Assembly (NCBI GenBank): GCA_016792625.1
Contig: JAEUKK010000101.1
Location: 55,480 to 119,479 of the forward strand
DNA from: Deltaproteobacteria bacterium
GTDB lineage: Bacteria > Myxococcota_A > UBA796 > UBA2385
Reading direction: 5' to 3'
Length of the DNA: 64,000 bases
The notes beneath the pieces are model-generated. The model saw only the letters and a list, made by a program, of their open reading frames with translations. It did not search any database and was not told the DNA's origin. Made by a program: the position numbers and the translations under genes. This document shows positions 1 to 8,045 of the stretch, in pieces (within the stretch, counting starts at the first letter, position 1; every line of letters begins with the position of its first letter).

Positions 1-1
1 C

Positions 2-328
2 CGGGTGCTGCTGGTCGGGCCGCTGCCCGCCGGCGTCGACCCGGCGGCCCTGCCCGCCGGCGTGGTCTTCCCCCTCGGGGACGGCCCGGTGCCGCTGGGC
101 GCCTTGCTCGACGCCGCCGCGGCGCTCCACGGCCTCGGGCCGCCGCTGGCCGTGCTCCAAAACGGCCCGCTGGTCGATGTCAGCGGCGCTCCGGTCATCG
201 ATCTGGGGGTCTTCGCGCTGCGCCGCCTGCGCCTACCCCTGGTCAGGCTCGGGGGCCTTCACACTCCTTCACACTCCGCAGGCGCAGCTTCAGGAGACCG
301 AGAGCCCGCGCCAACACGGCCGCCCTAA
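2..328 (+). CDS. Partial C-terminal end of an unrecognised protein
   Basis: An open frame enters from the left edge and stops with TAA at 326-328. It is rich in Ala, Leu, Gly and Pro, and I recognise no family. Codon composition up to about position 240 matches that of real genes here. The last ~28 residues are Ser, Pro and Arg rich and overlap a short tandem repeat, so the true coding end could differ. No start codon can be assigned because the frame is open at the contig edge. It is equally possible that this stretch is a chance open frame. Confidence 0.35.
   Translation, partial: RVLLVGPLPAGVDPAALPAGVVFPLGDGPVPLGALLDAAAALHGLGPPLAVLQNGPLVDVSGAPVIDLGVFALRRLRLPLVRLGGLHTPSHSAGAASGDREPAPTRPP
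256..277. promoter_or_regulatory. 10-bp direct repeat upstream of the CpxP/R/A-like operon, possible regulator box
   Basis: The unit CCTTCACACT occurs twice head to tail (256-265, 266-275), followed by CC. It lies about 145 bases before the Spy/CpxP-like start at 420. OmpR-family regulators, one of which is encoded here, usually bind direct repeats spaced by about one helical turn. A role as the autoregulatory site is inferred from spacing and position only. Confidence 0.3.
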
Positions 329-419
329 GGTGGGGGTGTGAGCGGCGGGCGCGCCCCGCCTCCACCGGGGCGGCGCCCTCCCGGGCCCACCCGCAGCTCC
401 CCACCCGACAGGAGTCCGC

Positions 420-908
420 ATGTCCGCCTCCCCCCGCCTCGCCCCCGTCCGCGCCGCCCTCTTCGGCCTCGGCTTCACCGCCCTGGGCGCCGGCCTCACC
501 CTCGCCTCGGGCGCCGTCGCGGGCCCGGGCGGCCACGGGGGGCCCCCCGGCGGCCACCTGATGCGCGTCTTCGAGGACCTCGACCTGCGCCCCGAGCAGC
601 AGAAGTTGGTGAGCGCCTTCAAAGACGACGCCCGCGAGGCCATGCAGGACCACCACGCCGAGCGCCGGGCCGACGCCCAGGAGTGGGTCAAGCTCGTGCG
701 CGAGGACAAGCTCACCCGCGCGCTGATGCACCAGCGCATCGACCAGAAGCTGGCCACCATGCGGGACGATGTGCACGAGATGGCCGACCAGGTCTTTGAT
801 CTGTACGCCAGCCTCGATCAGGTGCAGCGCGCCGCCCTCGTCGAGAAGGTCGAGGGCCACCTCACGCGCATGGACAGTGAGGGCCCCGGCCACCGCGGCC
901 CCCGCTAA
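420..908 (+). CDS. Spy/CpxP-like periplasmic LTxxQ-type protein
   Basis: This is a 162-residue exported protein. An Arg-containing start and hydrophobic stretch (about 10-33) form a signal peptide with a likely cut after AVA at 34. The mature part is helical and charged. It carries two LTxxQ-like motifs typical of Spy/CpxP/CnrX proteins: LDLRPEQQKL near 54-63 and LDQVQRAAL near 132-140. A Gly/His-rich start and end (GGHGGPPGGH, GPGHRGPR) could bind metal. CpxP-like proteins bind misfolded or metal-stressed envelope proteins and inhibit the cognate sensor. The gene sits just before an OmpR-type regulator and a sensor kinase, as in cpxP-cpxRA. The ATG follows an ACAGGAGTCCGC ribosome site. Confidence 0.8.
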   Translation: MSASPRLAPVRAALFGLGFTALGAGLTLASGAVAGPGGHGGPPGGHLMRVFEDLDLRPEQQKLVSAFKDDAREAMQDHHAERRADAQEWVKLVREDKLTRALMHQRIDQKLATMRDDVHEMADQVFDLYASLDQVQRAALVEKVEGHLTRMDSEGPGHRGPR

Positions 909-965
909 GCCCGCCCGGGGCGGCGCCCACGCCGCCCGCCGCGCCGCTCCCCACGCCGAGGCCCC

Positions 966-1646
966 ATGCAGCGCCTGCTCGTGATCGACGACGACCCGAA
1001 GCTCGGCGGCCTGCTGCGGGAGTACCTCGGCGCCCGCGGCTACCAGGTCGAGCTGGCCGGCGACGGCCCGCGCGGCCTGGAGCGGCACGCCCAAGGTGAC
1101 GTGGACCTCGTCATCCTCGACGTGATGATGCCCGGCATGGACGGGCTCGAGGTCCTCCGCCAGCTGCGCGCTGCGGCCCGCACGCCGGTGGTCATGCTCA
1201 CCGCCCGGGGCGACGACGTGGACCGCATCATCGGCCTCGAGCTCGGCGCCGATGATTACCTGCCCAAGCCCTTCAACCCCCGCGAGCTGCTCGCCCGCAT
1301 CAGCGCCGTGCTGCGGCGGGGGGCGCCGGCCCCGGCCCAGGTGCAGCCGCTGAGCGCGAACGGCATCCGCCTCGATCCCGAGCGGCGTGAGGTCGAGGTC
1401 GACGGCCAGCCCGTCGATCTGACCACCACCGAGTTCGAGCTGCTGCGCGCCCTGCTCGCCGCCGCCGGCCGCATCATCCCCCGCGAGCGGCTGATGGAGC
1501 TGGCCCGTGGCCAAGAGTGGGCGGCCTTCGACCGCAGCGTCGACGTGCACATCAGCCACCTGCGCCGAAAACTGGGCGACGACCCCAAGGCGCCCCGCCG
1601 GATCAAGACCATCCGCGGCGTGGGCTACCTCGTGCCCCGCGCCTGA
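966..1646 (+). CDS. OmpR/PhoB-family response regulator
   Basis: The 226-residue protein has an N-terminal receiver domain (1-118) with the acidic pair DDD at 8-10, phosphoacceptor Asp52 in LDVMMPGMDG, Thr79 and Lys101 in the KPF motif. The C-terminal winged helix (about 130-226) includes the TTTEFELLRAL segment and the closing RGVGYLVPRA strand seen in OmpR/PhoB regulators. It lies 57 bases after the Spy-like gene and 18 bases before the sensor kinase, so the three are probably one operon. By analogy with CpxR it should respond to envelope stress, but the signal is not visible in the sequence. Confidence 0.95.
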   Translation: MQRLLVIDDDPKLGGLLREYLGARGYQVELAGDGPRGLERHAQGDVDLVILDVMMPGMDGLEVLRQLRAAARTPVVMLTARGDDVDRIIGLELGADDYLPKPFNPRELLARISAVLRRGAPAPAQVQPLSANGIRLDPERREVEVDGQPVDLTTTEFELLRALLAAAGRIIPRERLMELARGQEWAAFDRSVDVHISHLRRKLGDDPKAPRRIKTIRGVGYLVPRA

Positions 1647-1664
1647 GCCCCGAGGAGCCCGCCC

Positions 1665-2984
1665 ATGACCCTCGGCCTTCGGGAGCGCCTCTTCATCGCG
1701 CTGGCGGGCCTGTTGCTCGTCACGGTGCTCGCCGCTTGGACGCTGACCACCGGCGCGGTGCTGCGCCCGCTCTTTGACGAGCTGCGGGCCGAGCGGGTCG
1801 AGATGGCGGTCTACATCGCCAAAGAGCTCGAGGAGGCCCCAGACCCCGACGCCCGGGCCGAGGCCCTCTCGGAAGAGCTGGCCGTGCGCTTGGAGCGCGC
1901 GCCGAGCGGGCGCCCCCCGCCGCCGGGCACCGCGCTCGTGCACCGCGGGGGCAGGCGGGCCGCGGTGCTGCCGGGACCCCGCGCGCCGGTGGCGGTCGAG
2001 GTGCGCCGGGCCGGGCGGGAGCGCTGGCTGCTCGTGCACTTCACCGCCGATCTCGACGCCCCGCCGCGCCGCATGGGGCTTGCCTTGCTGCTGCTGCTCG
2101 CCACTGCGGTCACTTTGGCCTGGGCGGTGGTCGAGCGGGCGCTGCGGCCGCTGCACGTGGCCACCGCGGCGATGGAGCGCATCGCCGGCGGCGAGCTGCA
2201 GCACCGGGTCGATGAGCGCGGCCCGGTGGCCGAGGTCGGCAAGACCTTCAACCACATGGCTGAGCAGGTGCAGGGCATCGTGCGCGGCCAACAGCAGTGG
2301 ATGGCGGCGGTCAGCCACGAGCTGCGCACGCCGCTGTCGCGCATGCGGCTCGGGCTGGCCTTGGCCAAAGAGGAGGCCCCCCCAGGCCCGGTCGGAGGGC
2401 GGCTGGCGGCGCTCGACGCCGAGGTCGACGAGATGCAAGCGCTGATCGATGACCTGATCGCGTCAGCCCGGCTGGAGCAAGGGCTGGTGGCGCTGCGGCC
2501 CGAGCCCACGCCCGCCCGCGAGCTGCTGCTCGAGGCGCTGGCCACGGTCGATCTCGGCGAGCGCGAGATCGTGATCGATGCCCCCGACGATCTCGTACTG
2601 CACGTGGATCGGGCCTATCTGCGCCGGGCCCTGGTGAACCTGCTGACCAACGTCGCCCGCTACACCCCGGCCGACGCGCGGGTCTGGCTGGACGCCCGGG
2701 TGGAGGGCGACGCGGCCACGCTCTCGGTCGAGGACGACGGCCCGGGCCTGCCCCGGGGGCAGCTCGACCAGCTGTTCACCCCGTTCTTTCGGGCCGAGGC
2801 GAGCCGCAGCCGGGCCACCGGCGGCTTGGGCCTGGGGCTGGTCGTGGTGCGCCAGGTCGCGACCCTGCACGGGGGCGCGGCGGGTGCGGCGGCGGGCGCC
2901 CGCGGCGGGCTGCGGGTGTGGCTCCGAATTCCCCTGCCAACGCCGGTCCAACCCGAGAGCGGCCCGCCGCGCCCCCGCGCCTGA
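1665..2984 (+). CDS. Membrane sensor histidine kinase (CpxA-like)
   Basis: The 439-residue kinase has TM1 at about 9-33, a short periplasmic loop (34-136), TM2 at about 138-156 and a HAMP domain at about 158-212. The HisKA H box is SHELRTPLSR with His218. The HATPase domain follows, with N box NLLTNVARYT, G1 box VEDDGPGLP and G2 box GGLGLGLVVV. All catalytic residues are present. The ATG has a GAGGAG ribosome site. The short periplasmic domain and position after the Spy-like and OmpR-like genes fit a CpxA-type envelope stress sensor. The last ~30 residues are Gly/Ala/Pro rich without obvious function. Confidence 0.95.
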   Translation: MTLGLRERLFIALAGLLLVTVLAAWTLTTGAVLRPLFDELRAERVEMAVYIAKELEEAPDPDARAEALSEELAVRLERAPSGRPPPPGTALVHRGGRRAAVLPGPRAPVAVEVRRAGRERWLLVHFTADLDAPPRRMGLALLLLLATAVTLAWAVVERALRPLHVATAAMERIAGGELQHRVDERGPVAEVGKTFNHMAEQVQGIVRGQQQWMAAVSHELRTPLSRMRLGLALAKEEAPPGPVGGRLAALDAEVDEMQALIDDLIASARLEQGLVALRPEPTPARELLLEALATVDLGEREIVIDAPDDLVLHVDRAYLRRALVNLLTNVARYTPADARVWLDARVEGDAATLSVEDDGPGLPRGQLDQLFTPFFRAEASRSRATGGLGLGLVVVRQVATLHGGAAGAAAGARGGLRVWLRIPLPTPVQPESGPPRPRA

Positions 2985-3130
2985 TAGGGTGGGGACAGAG
3001 CGGGGGCGGGCGCATAGCGCAACGGGGGCATCGAGTTGCGACAGTTGCGGCGCACAGCGGGCGAGGCTTCAGCGCAGACCGCCCGGGGCCGAAGCTCTGG
3101 GAACGAGCGCCACAGCGCGGAGGGACGACC

Positions 3131-3451
3131 ATGAGCATGCAGTCAAACGTGGGGATCGCCGGCTCCGCCGCAGTGTCGGGCCAGCGCGGCATGGAGCGCG
3201 CCGCCGCGGTGATCGAGAACGCCGCCGGCGAGGTGCTCCAGGGCACCCTCGACGCGATCAGCCGGGATGGCGGGGGCTCCTCCCGCGACACGGTCACCCT
3301 CTCCGATGAGGCGCGCAGCGCGTCGATCGAAGGCGGCCTGCTCGACGGCAGCTCGGCACGCATCAGCTACGCGGCCAACATTCGCGTGGTGAAGGCCAGC
3401 GACGACCGCTTCCACGAGATGATCAACATCGGCCTCGAGTACGTGCGCTGA
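3131..3451 (+). CDS. Small protein resembling both ends of a flagellar rod/hook protein
   Basis: This 106-residue protein starts at an ATG behind GGAGGGACGACC. A longer upstream frame lacks a comparable site. The C-terminal part, ISYAANIRVVKASDDRFHEM, resembles the C-terminal helix of FlgB/FlgC/FlgG-type rod proteins, where a phrase like ANxxVxxxxDEM leads to MxxI(G). The N-terminus, with GIAGSAAVSGQRGMERAA, resembles the matching N-terminal helix. The usual middle domain is reduced to a short Gly/Ser linker, so it may be a minimal two-helix axial-type protein. The homology is by eye and weak. No other flagellar structural gene is adjacent, although a flagellin lies at 20790. Confidence 0.6.
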   Translation: MSMQSNVGIAGSAAVSGQRGMERAAAVIENAAGEVLQGTLDAISRDGGGSSRDTVTLSDEARSASIEGGLLDGSSARISYAANIRVVKASDDRFHEMINIGLEYVR

Positions 3452-3490
3452 ACACCGCGCTCTGCGCCGTTCTTGTCGACACCGCTGCCC

Positions 3491-3524
3491 GCCCGCCGGC
3501 GCCCAACGAAGGGGCGCGGCGGGC
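3491..3524. terminator. GC-rich hairpin between convergent genes
   Basis: The arms 3491-3504 and 3512-3524 form a 13-bp stem with one bulged G and a 7-base loop. It lies between the convergent ends of the genes stopping at 3451 (+) and 3534 (-). There is no clear T run on either strand, so its terminator role is inferred from position and stem strength. Confidence 0.45.
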
Positions 3525-3533
3525 GCGGCTGCT

Positions 3534-4268
3534 TCAGCCGGCGGCGAGCACCCGGCGCAGGGCCTGCTCGATGGCCGGGCTGAGCTCGTCCCAGCGGGCC
3601 TCGGGCTCTTTGCTTACGGTCACGAAGTCATTGACCGCGAAGAGGCCGATTACGCCGGGGATGGCGAAGAGGGCCTCGCCGAGGGCGTTGCCGCGGGCCT
3701 CACTCGCCGCGTTGAACGAGAGCGAGCCCCGCGCCACCACCTTCGCGTTCACCGTGTACTTGTAGGCGTTGGGGTTCGGCGTCTCGCGGGCGCTGACCCG
3801 CAGGGCGGCCGGGGCTGGTGCGGGGCGCCCGCCGCCGTGATCGTGGCCATGATCGTGGCCGTGGTCATGCCCATGATCGTGCCCGTGGTCGTGCTCTTGC
3901 GCCGGCGCGGGCTTCGGCGCCGGCTTGGGCGCGGGCGCCGGCCGGGCGCCACCGTGGTCGTGCCCATGGTCATGGCCATGATCATGGCCGTGGTCGTGCT
4001 CTTGCGCGGGCTTGGGCGCGGGCTTGGGGGCCGGGCGCGCACCGCCGTGGTCGTGCCCGTGGTCATGCCCATGGTCGTGGCCGTGATCGTGCCCATGGTC
4101 ATCGCCCCCCGCGGACGGGCGGGGCCGGGCGGCGTCACCCGCGCTCGGGCGGCGCTCCCAGGCGTCGGCGGCCCGCGGCGGTGGGGGCGCGGCCTTGCCG
4201 CCGCCCGTGAACAACCCCACCACCTTCTTGACCGCCCGCAAGGGAAGGCCCAGCACCCGCTTGATCAT
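3534..4268 (-). CDS. His-rich protein with C-terminal Nfu N-terminal-type (Nfu_N) domain
   Basis: A 244-residue protein; the ATG at 4268 follows GGAGGGGCGC. Residues 1-25 form a basic amphipathic helix ([20 protein letters not shown]). The middle holds three (HDHG)n blocks separated by Ala/Pro/Lys linkers, giving dozens of His and Asp residues and likely binding Zn, Ni, Co or Cu. The last ~85 residues match the Nfu_N fold of Fe-S scaffold proteins: [12 protein letters not shown] start, [19 protein letters not shown] core and VNDFVTVSK. The CxxC-bearing NifU C-terminal domain that carries the cluster is absent. A role in metal storage or delivery to Fe-S assembly is inference. The His/Asp repeat also creates a false hydrophobic frame on the opposite strand. 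Confidence 0.85.
   Translation of the reverse strand: MIKRVLGLPLRAVKKVVGLFTGGGKAAPPPPRAADAWERRPSAGDAARPRPSAGGDDHGHDHGHDHGHDHGHDHGGARPAPKPAPKPAQEHDHGHDHGHDHGHDHGGARPAPAPKPAPKPAPAQEHDHGHDHGHDHGHDHGHDHGGGRPAPAPAALRVSARETPNPNAYKYTVNAKVVARGSLSFNAASEARGNALGEALFAIPGVIGLFAVNDFVTVSKEPEARWDELSPAIEQALRRVLAAG
3836..4110. repeat. Coding tandem repeat encoding (His-Asp-His-Gly)n blocks
   Basis: Near-identical 12-base units encode HDHG on the minus strand. They are grouped into three blocks separated by Pro/Ala/Lys linker codons. Synonymous changes between units suggest the repeat is kept by selection and is not a recent slippage product. Confidence 0.8.
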
Positions 4269-4446
4269 GCGCCCCTCCGCGGGTCTGGCCCGCAACCGCG
4301 GGCCCCTCGCCCGCCACGCGCCGCGCACCCGCCCGGCCCCTCCGGTTAGCCCGCTCCCACCGGCAGGGCAGAGGGCGCAGGGCGTGGATCGCAGCTCCTC
4401 CACCCACTGTTCGCCAACCACGCCCGATCCGCCCAACCGAGGCTGC

Positions 4447-5292
4447 ATGCCGGCCGCTCCCCTCACCCTGCTCGACGGCGCGATGGGGACCGAGCTCGGC
4501 GCCCGCGGGCTACGCCTCGACCCGCCCCGCTGGAGCGCGCACGCGCTAATTGACGCGCCAGACGTCATCTCTGCAGTGCACGCGGCCTATGCCGAGGCCG
4601 GGGCCACGGTGCACACGGCCAACACCTTCCGCACGACCGCGACGGCCTGGGGCCCCGGCTGGCAGCGGGCGGCCGCCGCGGCCATCGCGCTGGCCCGCGC
4701 GAGCGTGCCCGCCGGGCACCGGGTGGCGGCCAGCCTCGCGCCGGTCGCCGACTGCTACAGCCCCGAGGCCTCACCCGTCGAAGCCGACATACTGCACGCC
4801 GCTTTGGCCGAGGCCCTGGCCGAGGCGGGCCCCGACCTGCTGCTCTGCGAGACCTTCCCGCACCTCGGCGAGGCGCAGGCGGCGGTGCGCGCGGCGCGGG
4901 CCACCGGCCTGCCGGTCTGGCTCAGCCTCACCCCGGGCCCGGGCGCGCCCCTGCTCTCGCCGGCCGAGGTGGAGCGGGGCGCGGCCGCGGCGCTCGACGC
5001 CGGCGTGGCCGCCGTGCTGGTCAACTGCTGCCCGCCCGACACCACCCACCGCTATGTCGAGGCCCTGGCGCGGGCCGCGCGGCCCCACCCGGCGGCGGCC
5101 ATCGGCGCCTTCGCCAACGCCGGCCCCATCGGCGGCCCCTGGGGTTGGGGCGCGGCGGGCGGGCCCAGCGCCTATGCAGACCAGGCGGCCCGCTGGGTCG
5201 AGGCCGGCGCCACGCTGATCGGCGGCTGCTGCGGCACCTCACCGGCGACGATCCGCGCGCTGCGGGCGCGCCTTGGCCCGCTCAGCCCTTGA
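4447..5292 (+). CDS. Homocysteine S-methyltransferase family protein
   Basis: The 281-residue protein spans a full homocysteine-binding TIM barrel. It begins with [12 protein letters not shown] at 10-21. The zinc-binding cysteines are VNCC (about 205) and GGCCGTSP near the C-terminus. Length and motifs match stand-alone S-methylmethionine- or betaine-type enzymes (MmuM/YagD) and not the MetH module. It should transfer a methyl group to homocysteine to form methionine in the cytoplasm; the donor cannot be decided from sequence. The ATG at 4447 begins the conserved region. The reading frame is open upstream but overlaps the start of the divergent Nfu_N gene. The 3' end overlaps the convergent permease gene by 11 bases. 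Confidence 0.9.
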   Translation: MPAAPLTLLDGAMGTELGARGLRLDPPRWSAHALIDAPDVISAVHAAYAEAGATVHTANTFRTTATAWGPGWQRAAAAAIALARASVPAGHRVAASLAPVADCYSPEASPVEADILHAALAEALAEAGPDLLLCETFPHLGEAQAAVRAARATGLPVWLSLTPGPGAPLLSPAEVERGAAAALDAGVAAVLVNCCPPDTTHRYVEALARAARPHPAAAIGAFANAGPIGGPWGWGAAGGPSAYADQAARWVEAGATLIGGCCGTSPATIRALRARLGPLSP

Positions 5293-6145
5293 CCCCGCCG
5301 GCGGTCAGGCCGTCGACCAGCTGCTTCTGGAGCAAGAAGAAGAGCGCCATCACCGGGATGCTCACCAGCACCGCGCCCGCGGCGAAGCGCCCCCACTCGG
5401 TGGAGAAGTCGCCGACGTACTTTTGGAGCACCACGGGCAGCGTATAGGCGCGCTCGTCGCTCATCAGGGTGGCGGCGAGGATGAACTCGTTCCAGGCGGT
5501 CATGAACGAGAACAGCGCCGTGACCGCCAAGGCGGGCCGGGCCAACGGCAGCACGATGGTGGTGAAGGTCGTCCAGCGGTCGGCGCCGTCCATCAGCGCG
5601 GCCTCTTCGAGCTCGCGGGGAATGGTGTCGAAGTAGCCCTTGAGGTTCCAGGTGCAGAAGGGGATCGAGGTCGTGCTGTAGACCAAGGCGAGGCCGAGCA
5701 GGCTGTCGAGCAGGCCGAGCGTGTCGAGCAGGATGTACAGCGGGATCAACATCACCACGCCGGGGAACATCTGCGTGATGAGGAAGGCCTGCATGCTGGC
5801 CTCGCGGCCAAAGAAGCGCATGCGGCTCATCGCGTAGGCCGCCGTGCAGGACAGCCCCACGCCGAGCGCGCTGGTCACCAGGGCGACGATGACCGAGTTG
5901 GCGAGCTGGCGCCAGAACAAGGCCTCGCCGTAGGCGTCGACCGTGCCGAGCACGTCGCGGAAGTTCTGCAGCGAGACGGTCGTGGGGAAGGGGCTCGGGT
6001 CCATGCTGAAGGCCTGGCTCGGCGTCAGGGCCATCTTGAGGACCCACAGCACCGGGTAGAGCACAACAGCGCAAGCGACGACGAGGAGGGCGTGGGCCGC
6101 CGCGACCCGCAGGGGAGAGGGCGCCTGGGCAGAGGGCGAGGACAT
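5282..6145 (-). CDS. ABC sugar transporter inner-membrane permease, MalG type
   Basis: The 287-residue protein has six predicted membrane segments, the first at about 15-36. The MalG-type EAA loop is EEAALMDGADRWTTFTTIVL, which docks onto the ATPase. The MalG-like C-terminus (LQKYVGDFSTEWGRFAAGA, then a final helix and GLTAGGVKG) is complete. The partner MalE-MalF fusion lies at 8046 on the same strand, about 1.9 kb upstream, separated by a lipoprotein gene and an opposite-strand gene. The ATPase gene (MalK type) is not in this window. Maltose or another oligosaccharide is the likely substrate by family only. Confidence 0.92.
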   Translation of the reverse strand: MSSPSAQAPSPLRVAAAHALLVVACAVVLYPVLWVLKMALTPSQAFSMDPSPFPTTVSLQNFRDVLGTVDAYGEALFWRQLANSVIVALVTSALGVGLSCTAAYAMSRMRFFGREASMQAFLITQMFPGVVMLIPLYILLDTLGLLDSLLGLALVYSTTSIPFCTWNLKGYFDTIPRELEEAALMDGADRWTTFTTIVLPLARPALAVTALFSFMTAWNEFILAATLMSDERAYTLPVVLQKYVGDFSTEWGRFAAGAVLVSIPVMALFFLLQKQLVDGLTAGGVKG

Positions 6146-6363
6146 GGGCCGCTCGGGCTAGGGTGCGGAGGCGCGCGGAGGGCCCGGGCGCGGCGGCGCC
6201 CTCGGGCAAGCGTGGGGCGGTGGCCGATTGCCCGCAGATTGGGGTGAAGGATAGCGCAGGCGGTGCGTAGCGGGGGCCGGCGACGCCCGACCGCCGCGCA
6301 CCCTCGCGCCGCCGCGTCCCCTCGCGCCGCCCGCGCCCCACCCGCCTCCATCGAGGTCACCTG

Positions 6364-7095
6364 ATGTCCACGACCGCCGCTGCGCTCCGCCGCTTCACCC
6401 GCACCCTGCTCGCCGGCCTCGCTGTCCTGCTGGTGGTGAGCGCCCCCGACGAGGCCTTCGCCAAGGGCAAGAAGGGCAAAGGCAAGGGGAAGGGCAAGGC
6501 CAAGCAGGAAGAGTACCAGGTCGGCCTCGTCGGCAACAAGACCATGGACGGCGTGTTCAAAGAGCTCAAAGAGCTCAACCACGTGGTCAGCGGCGCCGAG
6601 AAGTCGCGGTCGAGCGGCAAGCACAACATGACCACCGCGATGGGCCTGCCCAAAGACGCGAAGCTGACCACGGTGGTCAAGCACGTGCAGGCCCAGAGCC
6701 AGGGCAAGGTCAAGATCGCGATGACCGGCGGCAAGCCGCAGCTCCAGGCCAGCGACGCCCTGCCCGAGAAGCTCAAGCTCGAGATCGAGGCGATCAACGG
6801 CGCGCTGACCGACTACACCGACGCGATCAAGAACGTCGCCAAGATCCCCAAAGAGGCGGCGCAGCTGAGCAAGAAGGTCCAGACCTTCCCCGCCGACTTC
6901 AAAAAAGAGGTCATGTCGAACCCGCTCGGCGCGGTCACCATGCTCAAAGACCTCGGCACGATCAAGGACAACATCGTCGTCGCCAAGGGCCTGCCCAAGC
7001 GGGCCACCACGGTCACCAAAGAGCTGAACGCCGACATCAAGGTCATCGTGACCGCCTTCGGCGGCACCTGGCCCCCCTCGCTCTCGAAGAAGTAG
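6364..7095 (+). CDS. Secreted Lys-rich protein of unknown function
   Basis: A 243-residue protein with a clear signal peptide (about 1-33, cut after AFA). The mature N-terminus is extremely basic, with tandem KGK units (KGKKGKGKGKGKGKAKQ). The rest is mostly helical, without cysteines, and I do not recognise a family. Lys usage is far higher than in its neighbours. The ATG follows a GAGGT site. It lies on the opposite strand between the two halves of an ABC sugar transporter. The basic tail could bind polysaccharide, nucleic acid or lipopolysaccharide; that is speculation. Confidence 0.75.
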   Translation: MSTTAAALRRFTRTLLAGLAVLLVVSAPDEAFAKGKKGKGKGKGKAKQEEYQVGLVGNKTMDGVFKELKELNHVVSGAEKSRSSGKHNMTTAMGLPKDAKLTTVVKHVQAQSQGKVKIAMTGGKPQLQASDALPEKLKLEIEAINGALTDYTDAIKNVAKIPKEAAQLSKKVQTFPADFKKEVMSNPLGAVTMLKDLGTIKDNIVVAKGLPKRATTVTKELNADIKVIVTAFGGTWPPSLSKK

Positions 7096-7176
7096 CCAGC
7101 CGGCGGGCCCAGCCCGCCGCGCCGCTCGCCGCCGCCGCGCACCCGCCGGCGGCGGTCGCCGTTTTCGAGCCGCCGC

Positions 7177-7938
7177 TCAGGGCAGGGTGATCCACCGCGT
7201 GCGGACCTCGAAGGCCAGCTCGTCGTGGCTGCAGTCCGAGTCGTCGTTGTCGCCCAGCGTGACCATGCCGAAGCGCAGCGGGCCCCGGTCGAGCGCCTGG
7301 TAGGACAGCTCGTTGACCAGGGCCTGCGCGAAGCCGAGCGCGAGCAGCCCGCCATCTTCGGGCGGGGGCACCGCGCAGTCGCTGAGGCCCTCGGCCTCGC
7401 CCACACACCAGGGCACCAAGCGCTCGTAGGCCAGGGGCGCGCCGCGCAGCGCCTGCCAGTCGTAGAGCGGCAGCACGCCGTCGACGGGCAGGCGATCGAC
7501 CAGCTCGACGTCGCTGCTCACCAGCACCGCGCCCGAGAAGCTGAGCAAAAAGGCGTCGTCATAGCGCATCGGGCTGCCCTCCCAGCCCGCGCCGCCGGCG
7601 AAGTCGAGCTCGAGCCCGCAGAGCACCGCCCCCTCGGGCAAGGGCAGCTGGACCTCGGCCTCGACCCGCGCGGTCACCTGCCCCTGGTCGGGGCGGTCGT
7701 TGTCGGCTTCTCCAAAGGGGCAGGGCCCGTCGGTCGCCGGGAAGCGCACCGTCACCGCCGTACGCTGGCCCTCGACCTGGGCGCAGGCGTCGCCCACCGC
7801 GTCGGCGTCGACGAGGTCGGCCAGCGCGGGGCCCTCGGCGGGGTCAGCGGGGGCCGGCTTCTCGTCGGCCGCGCAGGCCCCCAGCGCGATCAGGGCGGCC
7901 CAACGCAGCGCGGGAGAGGAGCGGGGCGGCGCGGCCAT
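7177..7938 (-). CDS. Predicted lipoprotein of unknown function
   Basis: The 253-residue protein starts at the ATG at 7938 behind GACGGAGCGCCC. A longer frame upstream is not supported. The signal peptide ends in a lipobox-like LGAC at about residue 25. The mature part is acidic, with several Cys (DACAQ, GPCPFG, LCGLEL, PWCVG, SDCAVP, SDCSHD) that may pair as disulfides outside the cytoplasm. It contains repeated beta-rich segments. I do not recognise a family. It lies 107 bases downstream of the MalE-MalF fusion on the same strand and may be co-transcribed, perhaps as an accessory surface component of that transporter. Confidence 0.75.
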   Translation of the reverse strand: MAAPPRSSPALRWAALIALGACAADEKPAPADPAEGPALADLVDADAVGDACAQVEGQRTAVTVRFPATDGPCPFGEADNDRPDQGQVTARVEAEVQLPLPEGAVLCGLELDFAGGAGWEGSPMRYDDAFLLSFSGAVLVSSDVELVDRLPVDGVLPLYDWQALRGAPLAYERLVPWCVGEAEGLSDCAVPPPEDGGLLALGFAQALVNELSYQALDRGPLRFGMVTLGDNDDSDCSHDELAFEVRTRWITLP

Positions 7939-8045
7939 GGGCGCTCCGTCGAGCGGAGCCCGCCCGGGTGCACACGCAGCGCCCGGGGGGCGTTGCGGGG
8001 GGCGGGAGCCCCCCGCCCACCCTGCCATGCCGCGGCGCCGCACGC

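Noticed and set aside
243..2438. 731-residue minus-strand frame opposite the CpxP/R/A-like genes
   Set aside because: It lies antisense to three well-supported genes. Its composition is Arg/Gly/Ala/His rich as expected for a shadow of GC-rich coding DNA, with no domain.
3837..4349. Plus-strand frame encoding a hydrophobic Val/Met/Ile-rich protein
   Set aside because: It is the exact antisense of the (HDHG)n repeat; the codons for His and Asp read as Val, Met and Ile on the other strand.
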